Assembly: GCA_934465295.1 (NCBI GenBank)
Contig: CAKSKU010000014.1
Coordinates: 5,124 to 69,123 of the forward strand
DNA: 64,000 nt
Direction: 5' to 3'
Source of the DNA: an uncultured Oscillospiraceae bacterium
GTDB taxonomy: Bacteria > Bacillota > Clostridia > Oscillospirales > Ruminococcaceae
In this document: piece by piece, positions 7,665-16,582 of the stretch
How the letters are laid out: every line of letters starts with the position of its first letter
Position numbering within the stretch: the first letter of the stretch is position 1
Made by a program: the position numbers and the translations under genes
The notes under the pieces: model-generated
What the model was told of the DNA's origin: nothing
Seen by the model: only the letters and a program-made list of their open reading frames with translations
Database searches by the model: none

Positions 7665-9412
7665 GGAACCTTTCGATCGATTCAACGGGCGGTGCTTACT
7701 CAAAGTACAGCAACAAGGTCGTTGATACGACAAAGGGTGACGAAGCTACTTCCTATATGGACTTTGACAGCTACTTAAAGGTACTCGCAACGCAGATGTC
7801 CAATCAGGACTTCAACGACCCTATGAGCGATACCGATATGCTCCAGCAGATGTCGTCCTATTCCATGCTCGAGGGAATCAAGAATATGACCTCTCAGGCA
7901 AATATCAGCTATGCGACAAACCTTGTCGGAAAGGCTGTAACGGTCAATGACGGTCACGATTATGACACGGGCATCGTTGAATCCGTAGTTGTTTCGGACG
8001 GCACGCCTTACCTTGTTGTAAACGGCGGAAAGTACGAGGTTTCAACTGTTTCAAACGTTACTTCTTCCGATATCTACAATCTTCTCTCGAAGCTTATCGG
8101 TCAGGAGGTCAATATCCACGGTTCTTCCGAGGATGAAGTACTCGCAAGCGGCAAGGTAACGAACGTTCTTGTGCTTGACGGAAACGCTTATGTTATCGTT
8201 GACGGCAAGGACAAATATCCGCTTAAGGACGTTTCGCTCAAAAACAGCGAAAACAAAGATGAAAACGGCACTGATAAAACAGAGGGAACAGACGGTTCTT
8301 CCAATACCGAAAAGGACGGGGAAAACACAAACGCTCCCGAAGGCACAACGACCACGACCGATTCCACTGTTACTCAGGCTGAAACAATGGCAAGCTATAT
8401 GGCTCAGTCGGACGCTCTGTTCAGCGAGCTTATGAGTACGATCGATTCCATCAGCGGAACAGAAACAAAATCGGTAAGCGTTATCAACAATCTTAAGCCG
8501 AATCTTGACGGCTATGAAACGGTAACGGTAACAAAGCTCGATATCCCGAACTATGCGGCAGCATATCTTGCACAGTATGAGGATCTCAAGGATCTTATCC
8601 TTCCGAATACGACTTATGCGAACCCCAATGACGATGTGACTTCGACAAACCTTATCGCAGGCACACAGAATTCGAGCTACAATACGCTTTATAACAATAC
8701 CATGGATAATACGACCGTTCCGACTTCGGCAAATTCAACGAATACAGCAACTGCAGCGGCAACGCTCACCGCAGGCAGATATGACATCCCCCTCACAACC
8801 TCGAACCTTTATGCGGTAGCTAATGCTGCAAGAACAGGTCAGCTCACACCGACGCTTTCCAACGCACAGGTCTATGAAATGATCTCGACAGGAAGTTACA
8901 GCACAAGATACAGCCAGAAATACGGTCTGGAAGCTTATTCCGATTCCAAGCCCGGCATTTCAAACGCTGACTGCGCACCTCACAGGCTTGACGCAGACAA
9001 ATATCCCGAACAGGCAGCCCTTGCAGACGCTCTCGGAACAAGAATGTATGATATCAAGTTCATCAACAACAGAGCCATCACTTCAAGAATAGATACTTCA
9101 AGAGTTATCGGCAAAACGATCAGCGGCAGGGAGATCTCGGAGATCGGCTACTGCGGCGTTGGCAGACTCGGCGAAGTCGTTACCTTCAGGGACGGCAAGC
9201 AGCGTGTTGAGATAATGTTCGACAACGGCAATTCAGGCTGGCTCGAAACATCGGGCAAGTACACCATCGATCAGATCATCAAGCAGGAAGTCGGCAACGA
9301 TGTTACACCGTTTGAAATTTCGATCGCATATTATGCAAGCTCACAGTCCGCTCAGAAGTTTGAGGATCTCAGACAGAATCTTACTTCAATGGGAGTAAAT
9401 GTTGTCGGTTAA
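7649..9412 (+). CDS. flgD: Flagellar hook cap FlgD, strongly extended
   Basis: FlgD is the scaffold at the hook tip on which FlgE polymerises. Residues about 30-100 match its conserved N-terminus (DFDSYLKVLATQMSNQDFND, DMLQQMSSYSMLEGI). Two similar beta-rich modules follow, at about 91-140 (LVGKAVTV..) and 149-197 (LIGQEVNI..), of the SH3-like kind usually present once in Firmicutes FlgD. Then comes an Asn/Glu/Thr-rich linker (about 198-242) and about 345 residues I do not recognise. Near 485-550 this region seems to contain a third diverged module (VIGKTISG...). At 587 residues it is two to four times the usual length. There is no frameshift, and codon use is like its neighbours. Confidence 0.9.
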   Translation: MANSLGNLSIDSTGGAYSKYSNKVVDTTKGDEATSYMDFDSYLKVLATQMSNQDFNDPMSDTDMLQQMSSYSMLEGIKNMTSQANISYATNLVGKAVTVNDGHDYDTGIVESVVVSDGTPYLVVNGGKYEVSTVSNVTSSDIYNLLSKLIGQEVNIHGSSEDEVLASGKVTNVLVLDGNAYVIVDGKDKYPLKDVSLKNSENKDENGTDKTEGTDGSSNTEKDGENTNAPEGTTTTTDSTVTQAETMASYMAQSDALFSELMSTIDSISGTETKSVSVINNLKPNLDGYETVTVTKLDIPNYAAAYLAQYEDLKDLILPNTTYANPNDDVTSTNLIAGTQNSSYNTLYNNTMDNTTVPTSANSTNTATAAATLTAGRYDIPLTTSNLYAVANAARTGQLTPTLSNAQVYEMISTGSYSTRYSQKYGLEAYSDSKPGISNADCAPHRLDADKYPEQAALADALGTRMYDIKFINNRAITSRIDTSRVIGKTISGREISEIGYCGVGRLGEVVTFRDGKQRVEIMFDNGNSGWLETSGKYTIDQIIKQEVGNDVTPFEISIAYYASSQSAQKFEDLRQNLTSMGVNVVG

Positions 9413-9433
9413 ACGAAAGGACGGTGCTTCAGG

Positions 9434-9853
9434 GTGCTTATAAGCGAACTGATGCAGTCGAGAGGCATTACGGCGGTCACGACAGGCAGAGTCGGAGGAT
9501 ACAATGTTCCCAAGACTTCACCCGAGGACAGCGGTTTTGCAAAGGAACTGCAAACTCAGCTTGACGAAAAAAAGCGCACTGAGCAGAACGGACAGAGCGG
9601 AGTGGTCTTTTCAAAGCACGCTCTTGAGAGGATATCCGAACGTCGGATAGATATTGAAAACGGCGATACCCTCGAACGGCTCAATAAAGCTGTCGAGCTT
9701 GCAGGCGAAAAAGGCTCAAACGACGCACTGGTCATGATAGGCTCAAATGCTTTTATCGTCAGCATAAAAAACAACAAGGTCATCACGACCCTCTCCGCAG
9801 ATGATATGCAGGGAAATATTTTCACGAATATTGATTCTACTGTTATAATGTGA
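9434..9853 (+). CDS. Flagellar operon protein, TIGR02530 family
   Basis: A 139-residue protein in the flgD-flgE interval. It matches the small family of flagellar operon proteins found there in Clostridia and Bacilli: VVFSKHALERISERRIDI, LNKAVELAGEKGSNDALV and a C-terminal NIFTNIDSTVIM. The biochemical role is not established; the position suggests a part in hook assembly. The start is GTG 9434; an in-frame ATG at 9452 is the alternative. 119 bp of structured non-coding sequence follow. Confidence 0.85.
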   Translation: MLISELMQSRGITAVTTGRVGGYNVPKTSPEDSGFAKELQTQLDEKKRTEQNGQSGVVFSKHALERISERRIDIENGDTLERLNKAVELAGEKGSNDALVMIGSNAFIVSIKNNKVITTLSADDMQGNIFTNIDSTVIM

Positions 9854-9863
9854 GAAAAATAAA

Positions 9864-9935
9864 TGTGCGGTCAGAACGATCGGACCTAACAGGAGATCAT
9901 AAGCGTCCCGACTGACTTGACGGACGCTCCGCACA
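9864..9935 (+). ncRNA. Structured intergenic element between the TIGR02530 gene and flgE
   Basis: TGTGCGG (9864-9870) pairs perfectly with CCGCACA (9929-9935). Inside it AGCGTCC (9902-9908) pairs perfectly with GGACGCT (9922-9928), so the two 3' strands are contiguous. A third short hairpin (GGTC/GACC) can form at 9869-9886. This gives a closed junction about 38 bp before the hook gene start. No known riboswitch class is recognised. Confidence 0.45.
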
Positions 9936-9972
9936 GATACCAACAGCAACTTTTTTAAGGAGTGTAATTAAA

Positions 9973-11316
9973 ATGGTTAGATCTCTTTATTCAGGCGTTT
10001 CGGGACTTACCTCCCACCAGACAAAAATGGACGTCATCGGTAACAATATCGCTAACGTTAACACATACGGATTCAAATCCTCCAGAGCTTCATTCAGCGA
10101 TGTTTTCTATCAGTCGGTAAAGACTGCCGCTGCAGGTACTGAAAGCTTTGCAGGTAACAACCCGTCCACAGTCGGCTACGGTACGCAGGTCGCTTCTATC
10201 GACAGAGATATGTCGCAGTCCTCGTTCCAGTCCACCAACAGGACCCTCGACCTCGCTATCAGCGGCGACGGCTTCTTCGCAACGGGTGCATTCTCCTCGG
10301 GCGCAGACGGCGGTGCTCCCGATATCACAGCTTCCCCCGACTCTATCACATACACAAGAAACGGCAACTTCGGCATCGACAGTGCCGGCAACCTCGTTTC
10401 CAACAACAACAGATTTATCCTTGGTACAAGAAACACCGAAAAGGGTCTTCTCCTCAACAGCGACCTCAGCGCTCAGGAGCTTCTCAAGACTACCCTTCAG
10501 GATAACAACGGCGACAATCAGATAAACTCCACAGACTATACCTTTGAAAATACTATCAACGTAAACGACCTCATCGCAGACGCTTACGGCATTTATACCG
10601 ATACGGACACAGGCTATCTTTACACCAACAGAAAGCCTGAAGCCGTAGTTAAGGACGGAAAGGTAGTCGGCTTCAAGCAGGGCGAGGTCGACAAGGACGA
10701 AACAACGGGCGAAGAGGGCTACTACCTCTGCGACCTCAAGGGCAACTATATCACCTTTGACGATAAGACAGACCTTGTTTATTTCAAGTATACAAAGAAA
10801 GACCCTGCTGATGCAACAAGCACAGCAAGCGCTTCCTCTTATCACATGATCGATAACGGCGACGGAACATGGGGTTCGGAGGCTTACACTATCACCAATC
10901 AGCCTGACCCCAATAAAACGCTCTCCGTTGAGGATCTCGCTGTAACAGGCAAGTTCACATACGCTGACCTTGCTGCTTTCACCATCGGTTCGGACGGCGT
11001 TATCACAACGACCTATAACAACACACTTAAAGCTATCGCCCGTGTTGAGATCACTGTTTTCGACAACCCCGAGGGTCTTATCGAAAACGGCGACACAAGC
11101 TTCTCCGAGACCGCTGCTTCAGGCTCGGGCAAGGTAAGAAAAGCAGGCGAGCAGGGCGCAGGTACAGTTGCTTCCAACAAGCTCGAAATGTCCAACGTAA
11201 ACCTTGCTCAGGAATTTTCCGATATGATCGTTACACAGAGAGGCTTCCAGGCTAACGCAAGGATCATCACGACTTCCGACTCAATGCTCGAAGAACTCGT
11301 AAACCTTAAGAGATAA
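9973..11316 (+). CDS. flgE: Flagellar hook protein FlgE
   Basis: A 447-residue hook subunit exported through the flagellar channel. The N-terminus (MVRSLYSGVSGLTSHQTKMD, then VIGNNIANVNTYGFKSSR) is the rod-hook helix with the conserved ANVNTYGFK motif. The C-terminus (MSNVNLAQEFSDMIVTQRG, then FQANARIITTSDSMLEELVN) is the matching FlgE helix. The middle holds the variable hook domains, with an insert rich in charged residues at about 200-310. AAGGAGTG precedes the ATG. Confidence 0.95.
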   Translation: MVRSLYSGVSGLTSHQTKMDVIGNNIANVNTYGFKSSRASFSDVFYQSVKTAAAGTESFAGNNPSTVGYGTQVASIDRDMSQSSFQSTNRTLDLAISGDGFFATGAFSSGADGGAPDITASPDSITYTRNGNFGIDSAGNLVSNNNRFILGTRNTEKGLLLNSDLSAQELLKTTLQDNNGDNQINSTDYTFENTINVNDLIADAYGIYTDTDTGYLYTNRKPEAVVKDGKVVGFKQGEVDKDETTGEEGYYLCDLKGNYITFDDKTDLVYFKYTKKDPADATSTASASSYHMIDNGDGTWGSEAYTITNQPDPNKTLSVEDLAVTGKFTYADLAAFTIGSDGVITTTYNNTLKAIARVEITVFDNPEGLIENGDTSFSETAASGSGKVRKAGEQGAGTVASNKLEMSNVNLAQEFSDMIVTQRGFQANARIITTSDSMLEELVNLKR

Positions 11317-11317
11317 G

Positions 11318-11475
11318 CAGGGAAGCCCCTGCAGGCAGTTCGCGTCACGCTCCGCTTTGCTGCGCTTGTTTTTGTTGGAAATTGGTTTATGTTCGCGAAT
11401 ATAGTTTTTTGGCAGTCGGGCATTTTACAAGGTGTGGTGGAAGCCCCTGCAGGCGGTCTGAGTCACACTCCGCTT
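11318..11475 (+). repeat. Dispersed repeat R2, copy b
   Basis: GCAGGGAAGCCCCTGCAGGC begins a segment that aligns with 5777-5910, and a related GGAAGCCCCTGCAGGC recurs near 11450. The 275 bp between flgE and flbD hold this repeat and otherwise nothing I recognise. Confidence 0.65.
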
Positions 11476-11591
11476 GGCTTTGTTGATAAACCGATCGGTG
11501 CATCGGCATAATTAACACATAATATTTTTCCTTCGGTCGGCAGTTCTGCCCGTCAGAGCTGCTCGTCCGCAGGTATAAAGGTGAATAGGAT

Positions 11592-11783
11592 ATGATATTG
11601 GTAACAAGACTTAACGGAACTCCGCTTATGCTCAATGAGGATTTTATCGAAGCGGCAGAGGAAACACCCGATACCGTCGTCACGATGATGAACGGTCACA
11701 GATACATACTTAAAGAAAAACTCGATGAGATCATCGAAAAATCGTTTGAATTCCGCCGGATGAACGGCGCTTGCAATGAATGA
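11592..11783 (+). CDS. flbD: Flagellar protein FlbD/SwrD
   Basis: A 63-residue protein with the family layout: MILVTRLNGTPLMLN at the start, VVTMMNGHRYILKE in the middle and a helical C-terminus. In Bacillus subtilis the homologue SwrD raises motor power. It lies between the hook gene and motA, its usual neighbourhood in Clostridia. Confidence 0.92.
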   Translation: MILVTRLNGTPLMLNEDFIEAAEETPDTVVTMMNGHRYILKEKLDEIIEKSFEFRRMNGACNE

Positions 11784-11837
11784 TCCGAGCAATGGACGCT
11801 CGTTTGATATAAAAAGATCAAGGAGGATTTTTACCAA

Positions 11838-12632
11838 ATGAATATTTCAGGTATTATTGGTATGGTTTTGGCTTTGGGACTTATTGTCTGGGGCATTATG
11901 ACGGGAGGAGACATCATTAACTTCTGGGATCCGCCTTCTGTCGCTATCGTTCTCGGCGGTACTATCGGTACGCTTATTTTTACATATCCGCTTTCGGTAA
12001 TAAAAAATACGGGAAAGATGCTCAAGATCGCATTTATGCCGAAAAAATATGACCCCGAGGACTATATCGCCCAGATGGTCGAACACTGTAAGACCGCCCG
12101 TATGAAGGGTATTCTTGCTCTTGAAGAAAGCGCAAATGCCTGCACAGACCCGTTCATGAAGTCCGCACTCATGCTTATCGTCGATGCGAATGAATCGGAA
12201 AAGATAAAGTCTATGCTCGATGACTCGATCGATTTTATGTGCGAACGTCACGAAAACAACTACGCTATGTGGATAAAGGGTTCTGCCGTTGCTCCTGCGA
12301 TGGGCATGGTAGGTACGCTTATCGGTCTTATCAACATGCTTAAGGGAATGGACGTTACAAACTCCGACTCGGCTTCATCGCTCGGTCTTTCGATGTCAAC
12401 AGCCCTTATCACAACGTTCTATGGCTGTATCCTTGCGCACGTTTTCTGCGGACCTATCGGCAACCTTTGTAAATATAACCACAATCAGGAAATTCTCTGC
12501 CTCCAGATCATCGAGGAGGGTACTCTTGCCATCGCATCGGGCGCTAACCCGAGATACGTTGAAGAAAAGCTCAGAATGATGCTCCCTGCTACCGCAAAGC
12601 CTAAGGCTTCAAAGGCTGCTTCTTCTAATTAA
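11838..12632 (+). CDS. motA: Flagellar motor stator protein MotA
   Basis: A 264-residue stator subunit with four predicted membrane segments (about 6-26, 34-54, 150-175 and 183-205). The cytoplasmic loop between the second and third segments meets FliG. The APAMGMVGTLIGLINML segment is characteristic, with the conserved channel proline. The C-terminal 20 residues are Lys/Ala/Ser-rich. AAGGAGGA precedes the ATG. Confidence 0.95.
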   Translation: MNISGIIGMVLALGLIVWGIMTGGDIINFWDPPSVAIVLGGTIGTLIFTYPLSVIKNTGKMLKIAFMPKKYDPEDYIAQMVEHCKTARMKGILALEESANACTDPFMKSALMLIVDANESEKIKSMLDDSIDFMCERHENNYAMWIKGSAVAPAMGMVGTLIGLINMLKGMDVTNSDSASSLGLSMSTALITTFYGCILAHVFCGPIGNLCKYNHNQEILCLQIIEEGTLAIASGANPRYVEEKLRMMLPATAKPKASKAASSN

Positions 12633-12706
12633 TGGCAGAAATTTTGCTCTGAGCGGAAATTAATGCAGGTTTTTTTAAAAAAATTTGCTTTTTTACAAAA
12701 AAACTA

Positions 12707-12735
12707 TGGCAATTTGTTAAGAAATGTGCTATAAT
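12707..12735 (+). promoter_or_regulatory. Possible extended -10 promoter upstream of motB
   Basis: TGCTATAAT (12727-12735) is an extended -10 element in an AT-rich 194-bp gap between motA and motB. The -35 position 17 bp upstream (TGGCAA at 12707) is poor. A transcript from here would have a leader of about 85 nt. Confidence 0.4.
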
Positions 12736-12826
12736 TATTTGAAAACTATTTTTAAGACGCTATATTACCGTATTTTCAAATACAAGATGTCATATTCATC
12801 TGTGTTTATACTGTGAGGTGATTTTT

Positions 12827-13795
12827 GTGGCTCGCAAACGCGGCGGAAATGAAGAAGAAGGCGGAAGCTGGATGGACACCTATGGTGACATGGTAACGCT
12901 GCTTTTAACATTCTTCGTTCTTTTGTTCTCAATGTCGTCTATGGATACCAGCAAATGGCAGTATATTGCCGAAGCCTTTTCAAAGGGTAAAATTTCCGAT
13001 ACCGATATCCGTGTTGTAGGTCAGCCAGACCCGAACAACGACCCGACGGCTGTATATGATGACACTATCCCCGAGGTCGACAATCAGGACACGGAGATCG
13101 TTGATTTTGAAGATTTCTTTATGTATCTTAAAGAGGTCATCACCTCGAACAACCTGTCCGACAGCGTGAATGTCGAAATGTCCGACACGGGCGTTTATAT
13201 GCGATTCAGAGATAATATTTTCTTCGCAGGGGACAGCGATGTTCTCCTTGACGAGGGCAAATTTATCCTTGATGTTATTTCGGACGGCATACGTTCGATA
13301 AATGAACTTGTCTATGCCATAAAGGTCAGCGGTCATACTGCGGCAAGTGCGGCTTCAAACGTCAACGAATGGGATCTTTCTTCGGGAAGAGCCAATTCTG
13401 TTATCAAGTATATGATAAGCCTTGATGCCTGCGACTCCGATAAATTCTCCTCCGCAGGCTACGGAAAGAACCGCCCGCTTGAGGATAACTCGACCGAAGA
13501 AGGCAGACGTCAGAACCGCCGAGTTGAGATCGTCTTTATCCGAAATGATATGGACTTCACAAATCCCGATGTCCTGAATGAGCTTTTGCAGCTTGAATTC
13601 GGTACGAACTTCGTCCTCCCTTCGGGTTCGGAAGGCTCATCTATGCTCGATGAAAGCACTGACGATTCCTCTGTCGAAACGATAACTCCCGCAGATACGG
13701 GAAGAAACGACCCGAACAAGACCTACGTTTCCAAAGAGGATACCATAAACGAAATGAAGGAAAGCAAGACCGCCGCACCGACAGCGGCAGAATGA
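12827..13795 (+). CDS. motB: Flagellar motor stator protein MotB
   Basis: A 322-residue stator subunit. A short basic N-terminus leads to one membrane helix containing SWMDTYGDMVTLLLTFFVLL; the Asp of YGD is the ion-carrying residue. The periplasm-type C-terminal half is an OmpA-like peptidoglycan-binding domain (KVSGHTA..., SSGRANSVIKYM, GYGKNRPL, RRQNRRVEIVF). The GTG at 12827 is chosen because the GTG at 12818 is part of the GAGGTG ribosome binding site. An acidic Ser/Thr-rich tail of about 60 residues follows the OmpA domain. Confidence 0.94.
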   Translation: MARKRGGNEEEGGSWMDTYGDMVTLLLTFFVLLFSMSSMDTSKWQYIAEAFSKGKISDTDIRVVGQPDPNNDPTAVYDDTIPEVDNQDTEIVDFEDFFMYLKEVITSNNLSDSVNVEMSDTGVYMRFRDNIFFAGDSDVLLDEGKFILDVISDGIRSINELVYAIKVSGHTAASAASNVNEWDLSSGRANSVIKYMISLDACDSDKFSSAGYGKNRPLEDNSTEEGRRQNRRVEIVFIRNDMDFTNPDVLNELLQLEFGTNFVLPSGSEGSSMLDESTDDSSVETITPADTGRNDPNKTYVSKEDTINEMKESKTAAPTAAE

Positions 13796-13853
13796 TAGAC
13801 CTATAAAGTACAGATCGGTTTTTCCGTCTGTCAGAAAGGAATGATCCGAATAT

Positions 13854-14861
13854 ATGGCTGACGTACTGTCGCAAAGCCAGATCGACGCTCTTCTGAACAG
13901 CTTTTCGGAAGAAGGCGCAAAGGCTTTGGACGAGATCGAGGAGCAGTCAAACGAGAAAAAAGTCAAGACCTATGACTTTAAAATGCCGAAAAAGTTCACC
14001 AAGGAACAGCTCAAAACGATCGACGGCATTTTTGAAAACTATTCCCGTGTGCTTTCCTCTTATCTGACCGGTCTGCTGCGTGTTTACTGCAAGGTGGAGG
14101 TCATTCAGACCGAGGAGCAGCTCTATTATGAGTTCAACAATGCTCTTCCCGATTATGTTATGATGTCTATGGTCAATATGGGGATCATGGACGATGATGT
14201 GCTTGAAACAAGCTGTATCATCCAGCTTTCAAACCCTATCAGCTACACGATGATGGACAGACTGATGGGCGGCGCAGGCACTTATACCGACCAGTCGAGG
14301 GATTTCACCGAGATCGAGGTCGAGCTGCTGACAACAGTCATAAAGCGAATGGCGGCACTGCTGAAAGAACCGTGGGGAAGCTACATAGACGTAAATCCGT
14401 CCCTTACATCGGTCGAAACAAATTCAAGAGTCGTTCAGCCGTTCTCACCCGATGAAGTCGTTATAATCGTAATGCTCGAAGTCGAGATCAAGGACGTAAA
14501 GAATACTATTTCAATATGTATCCCTGCGATGGGTCTCGAATCGATAATGGCAAAGTTCGGCGATAAATGGTCAAGGGGTACTAAGAAGCTTGATCCGAAG
14601 CGTGAAAATGAGAGAAAGATATCTCTTATGGACGCAATAAAGGATTCCGACCTGAAGATCGATGCTGTTCTCTGCGAAACTACGCTTGATCTGTATGACG
14701 TTCTTACCCTTCAGGAGGGCGATGTCATTCCGCTCAATGTGCCTATCGACAGCAATATTACCGTTAAGATCGGAAATAATCTCTGGTTTGACGGCAAGCT
14801 TGGCATAAAAAACAGCAAGAAAGCCGTTAAAATCGATAATATATATAAAGAATTGAGGTAA
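13854..14861 (+). CDS. fliM: Flagellar motor switch protein FliM
   Basis: A 335-residue C-ring protein. It opens with MADVLSQSQIDALLNSF, the phospho-CheY-binding peptide. The CheC-like middle domain follows, with TGLLRVYCKVEV and LMGGAGTY-type segments, and the SpoA domain fills the last 80 residues (DVLTLQEGDVIPLN, GKLGIKNSKKAVKI). All three parts are present at normal length. It follows motB by only 58 bp, so no fliL lies between them. Confidence 0.96.
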   Translation: MADVLSQSQIDALLNSFSEEGAKALDEIEEQSNEKKVKTYDFKMPKKFTKEQLKTIDGIFENYSRVLSSYLTGLLRVYCKVEVIQTEEQLYYEFNNALPDYVMMSMVNMGIMDDDVLETSCIIQLSNPISYTMMDRLMGGAGTYTDQSRDFTEIEVELLTTVIKRMAALLKEPWGSYIDVNPSLTSVETNSRVVQPFSPDEVVIIVMLEVEIKDVKNTISICIPAMGLESIMAKFGDKWSRGTKKLDPKRENERKISLMDAIKDSDLKIDAVLCETTLDLYDVLTLQEGDVIPLNVPIDSNITVKIGNNLWFDGKLGIKNSKKAVKIDNIYKELR

Positions 14862-14869
14862 GAGCAATA

Positions 14870-16198
14870 ATGAGTGATGAAAAACTTGTTGACGGATTCG
14901 GCGATGTCGAGAAAGACGCCATCGGTGAGATAATGAACATCACCATGGGTTCGGCAGCCACTGCCGTGTCCAATCTTCTCTCGGCTAAGGTATGGATCAC
15001 CACTCCGACCGTGACCGTCGTGAGCGCAAAGGATCTCTCGTTTCCTGAACTTGAACCTTCTATTATGGTCAGGATCAAATATGTACAGGGCGTTACGGGA
15101 CAGAATGTTCTCGTTCTCAAACAGAATGATGTTCAGCTTATTCTCGATCAGCTCATGGGTCTGCCGCTCGAAATAACGGATGATTTTAAATTTGATGAAA
15201 TGAATATTTCCGCCGTCTGCGAAGTAATGAACCAGATGATGGGTGCAGCAGCAACGGCACTTTCGGAAATAATCGATACAACGGTCGATATTTCCACTCC
15301 CGAGGCGATCGTTGAGGACAGCCAAAAGCTTATCGCTGACCTTTATGATGTCAATGGTGCGGAAAATGTAGTAAGCATCAAATTCAACCTTACTATTGAC
15401 GGAGTTATAAATTCCGAATTTATTTCTGTGCTTACAATAGATCTCGCCAAGGAAATGGCTGAAAAGATGATGGCAGGTTACAGCGCTGCCGCTGATGAAG
15501 CTTCTGCACCCGCTGCACCGGCTCCCGAGCCTGCACCCGCTGCTCCGACAGCGCCTGCACCGAGCGGTTCGTCACTTTCTCAGGCAGAGATAGAAGCAAT
15601 GGTCAGCGGAGGTGCAGCTGCAAATCCTGCTCCGACACCGCAGCCGCAGCCCGCTCCGATGCCGCAGGCAAATATGCCTCAGCAGAATATACCGCAGGCT
15701 ATGCCGAACGCCCCACAGGGTATGCCTCAGCAGCCTATGCAGGGAATGTACGGCTACGACCCGAATATGCAGCAGCAGTACGGTATGTACGGTCAGATGC
15801 CGCAGGGTCAGCCGATGCCGAATATGTATCCTCAGCAGCCATACGGCTATCCGCAGCAGCCGCAGATGAACATTCAGCCCGTTCAGCTCCAGAATTTTGC
15901 CGCATACAACAACGCTTCGCTCAGCAAGGATCAGAACGATAATCTTAAGCTTCTTATGGGCGTTCCGCTCAATGTCAGCGTTGAGATCGGCTCGACGACC
16001 AAAAAGGTCAAGGAGATACTCGAATTCACACAGGGTACTATCATCGAGCTTGAAAGGCAGGCAGGCGCACCCGTTGATATCGTTGTAAACGGAAACCTTA
16101 TCGCAAAGGGCGATGTCGTTGTTATCGATGATAACTTTGCTGTAAGAATAACTGAAATAATCAGATCCAAATTTTTGGATAATTTAGGTAAGGAGTAA
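14870..16198 (+). CDS. fliY: Flagellar motor switch phosphatase FliY with atypical linker
   Basis: A 442-residue switch protein combining CheY-P phosphatase and FliN functions. Both CheC-type active-site motifs are intact: DAIGEIMN with a Pro 23 residues on, and SAVCEVMN with its Pro. The C-terminal SpoA (FliN) domain covers about 360-440. The FliM-like switch peptide normally at the FliY N-terminus is missing there. A similar peptide, SLSQAEIEAMVSGG, sits at about 234-246 instead, inside a linker that is Ala/Pro-rich before it and Pro/Gln/Met/Tyr-rich after it (to about 340). Confidence 0.92.
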   Translation: MSDEKLVDGFGDVEKDAIGEIMNITMGSAATAVSNLLSAKVWITTPTVTVVSAKDLSFPELEPSIMVRIKYVQGVTGQNVLVLKQNDVQLILDQLMGLPLEITDDFKFDEMNISAVCEVMNQMMGAAATALSEIIDTTVDISTPEAIVEDSQKLIADLYDVNGAENVVSIKFNLTIDGVINSEFISVLTIDLAKEMAEKMMAGYSAAADEASAPAAPAPEPAPAAPTAPAPSGSSLSQAEIEAMVSGGAAANPAPTPQPQPAPMPQANMPQQNIPQAMPNAPQGMPQQPMQGMYGYDPNMQQQYGMYGQMPQGQPMPNMYPQQPYGYPQQPQMNIQPVQLQNFAAYNNASLSKDQNDNLKLLMGVPLNVSVEIGSTTKKVKEILEFTQGTIIELERQAGAPVDIVVNGNLIAKGDVVVIDDNFAVRITEIIRSKFLDNLGKE

Positions 16199-16204
16199 TT
16201 AATT

Positions 16205-16567
16205 ATGGATAAGAAGATCATGCTTGTTGATGACGCCGCTTTTATGAGAATGATGATCAAGGACGCTCTCACAAAGAACGGATATACCAATATTATCGAA
16301 GCTGCTGACGGTGAGATCGCCTGCACAAAGTATGCCGCAGAACACCCCGACCTCGTTATTATGGACATCACAATGCCTAACAAGACAGGAATTGAAGCTC
16401 TCAAGGATATCAAGACGAGCGATCCTGCTGCAAAGGTCGTAATGTGCTCGGCTATGGGTCAGGAATCAATGGTCGTTGAAGCTATCAAGCTTGGCGCTCT
16501 TGACTTTATCGTAAAGCCCTTCAAGGCAGACAGAATCCTCCAGACGGTTCAGAAGGTTTTAGGCTAA
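16205..16567 (+). CDS. cheY: Chemotaxis response regulator CheY
   Basis: A 120-residue single receiver domain. The acidic pocket DD (residues 9-10), the phosphoacceptor Asp in LVIMDITMP, the Ser of CSAMGQE and the Lys of VKPF are all present. It sits between fliY and fliO, where cheY is found in Bacilli and Clostridia. Its phosphorylated form binds FliM and is dephosphorylated by FliY and CheC. AAGGAG precedes the ATG. Confidence 0.95.
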   Translation: MDKKIMLVDDAAFMRMMIKDALTKNGYTNIIEAADGEIACTKYAAEHPDLVIMDITMPNKTGIEALKDIKTSDPAAKVVMCSAMGQESMVVEAIKLGALDFIVKPFKADRILQTVQKVLG

Positions 16568-16582
16568 GAGAGGACGGCAATA

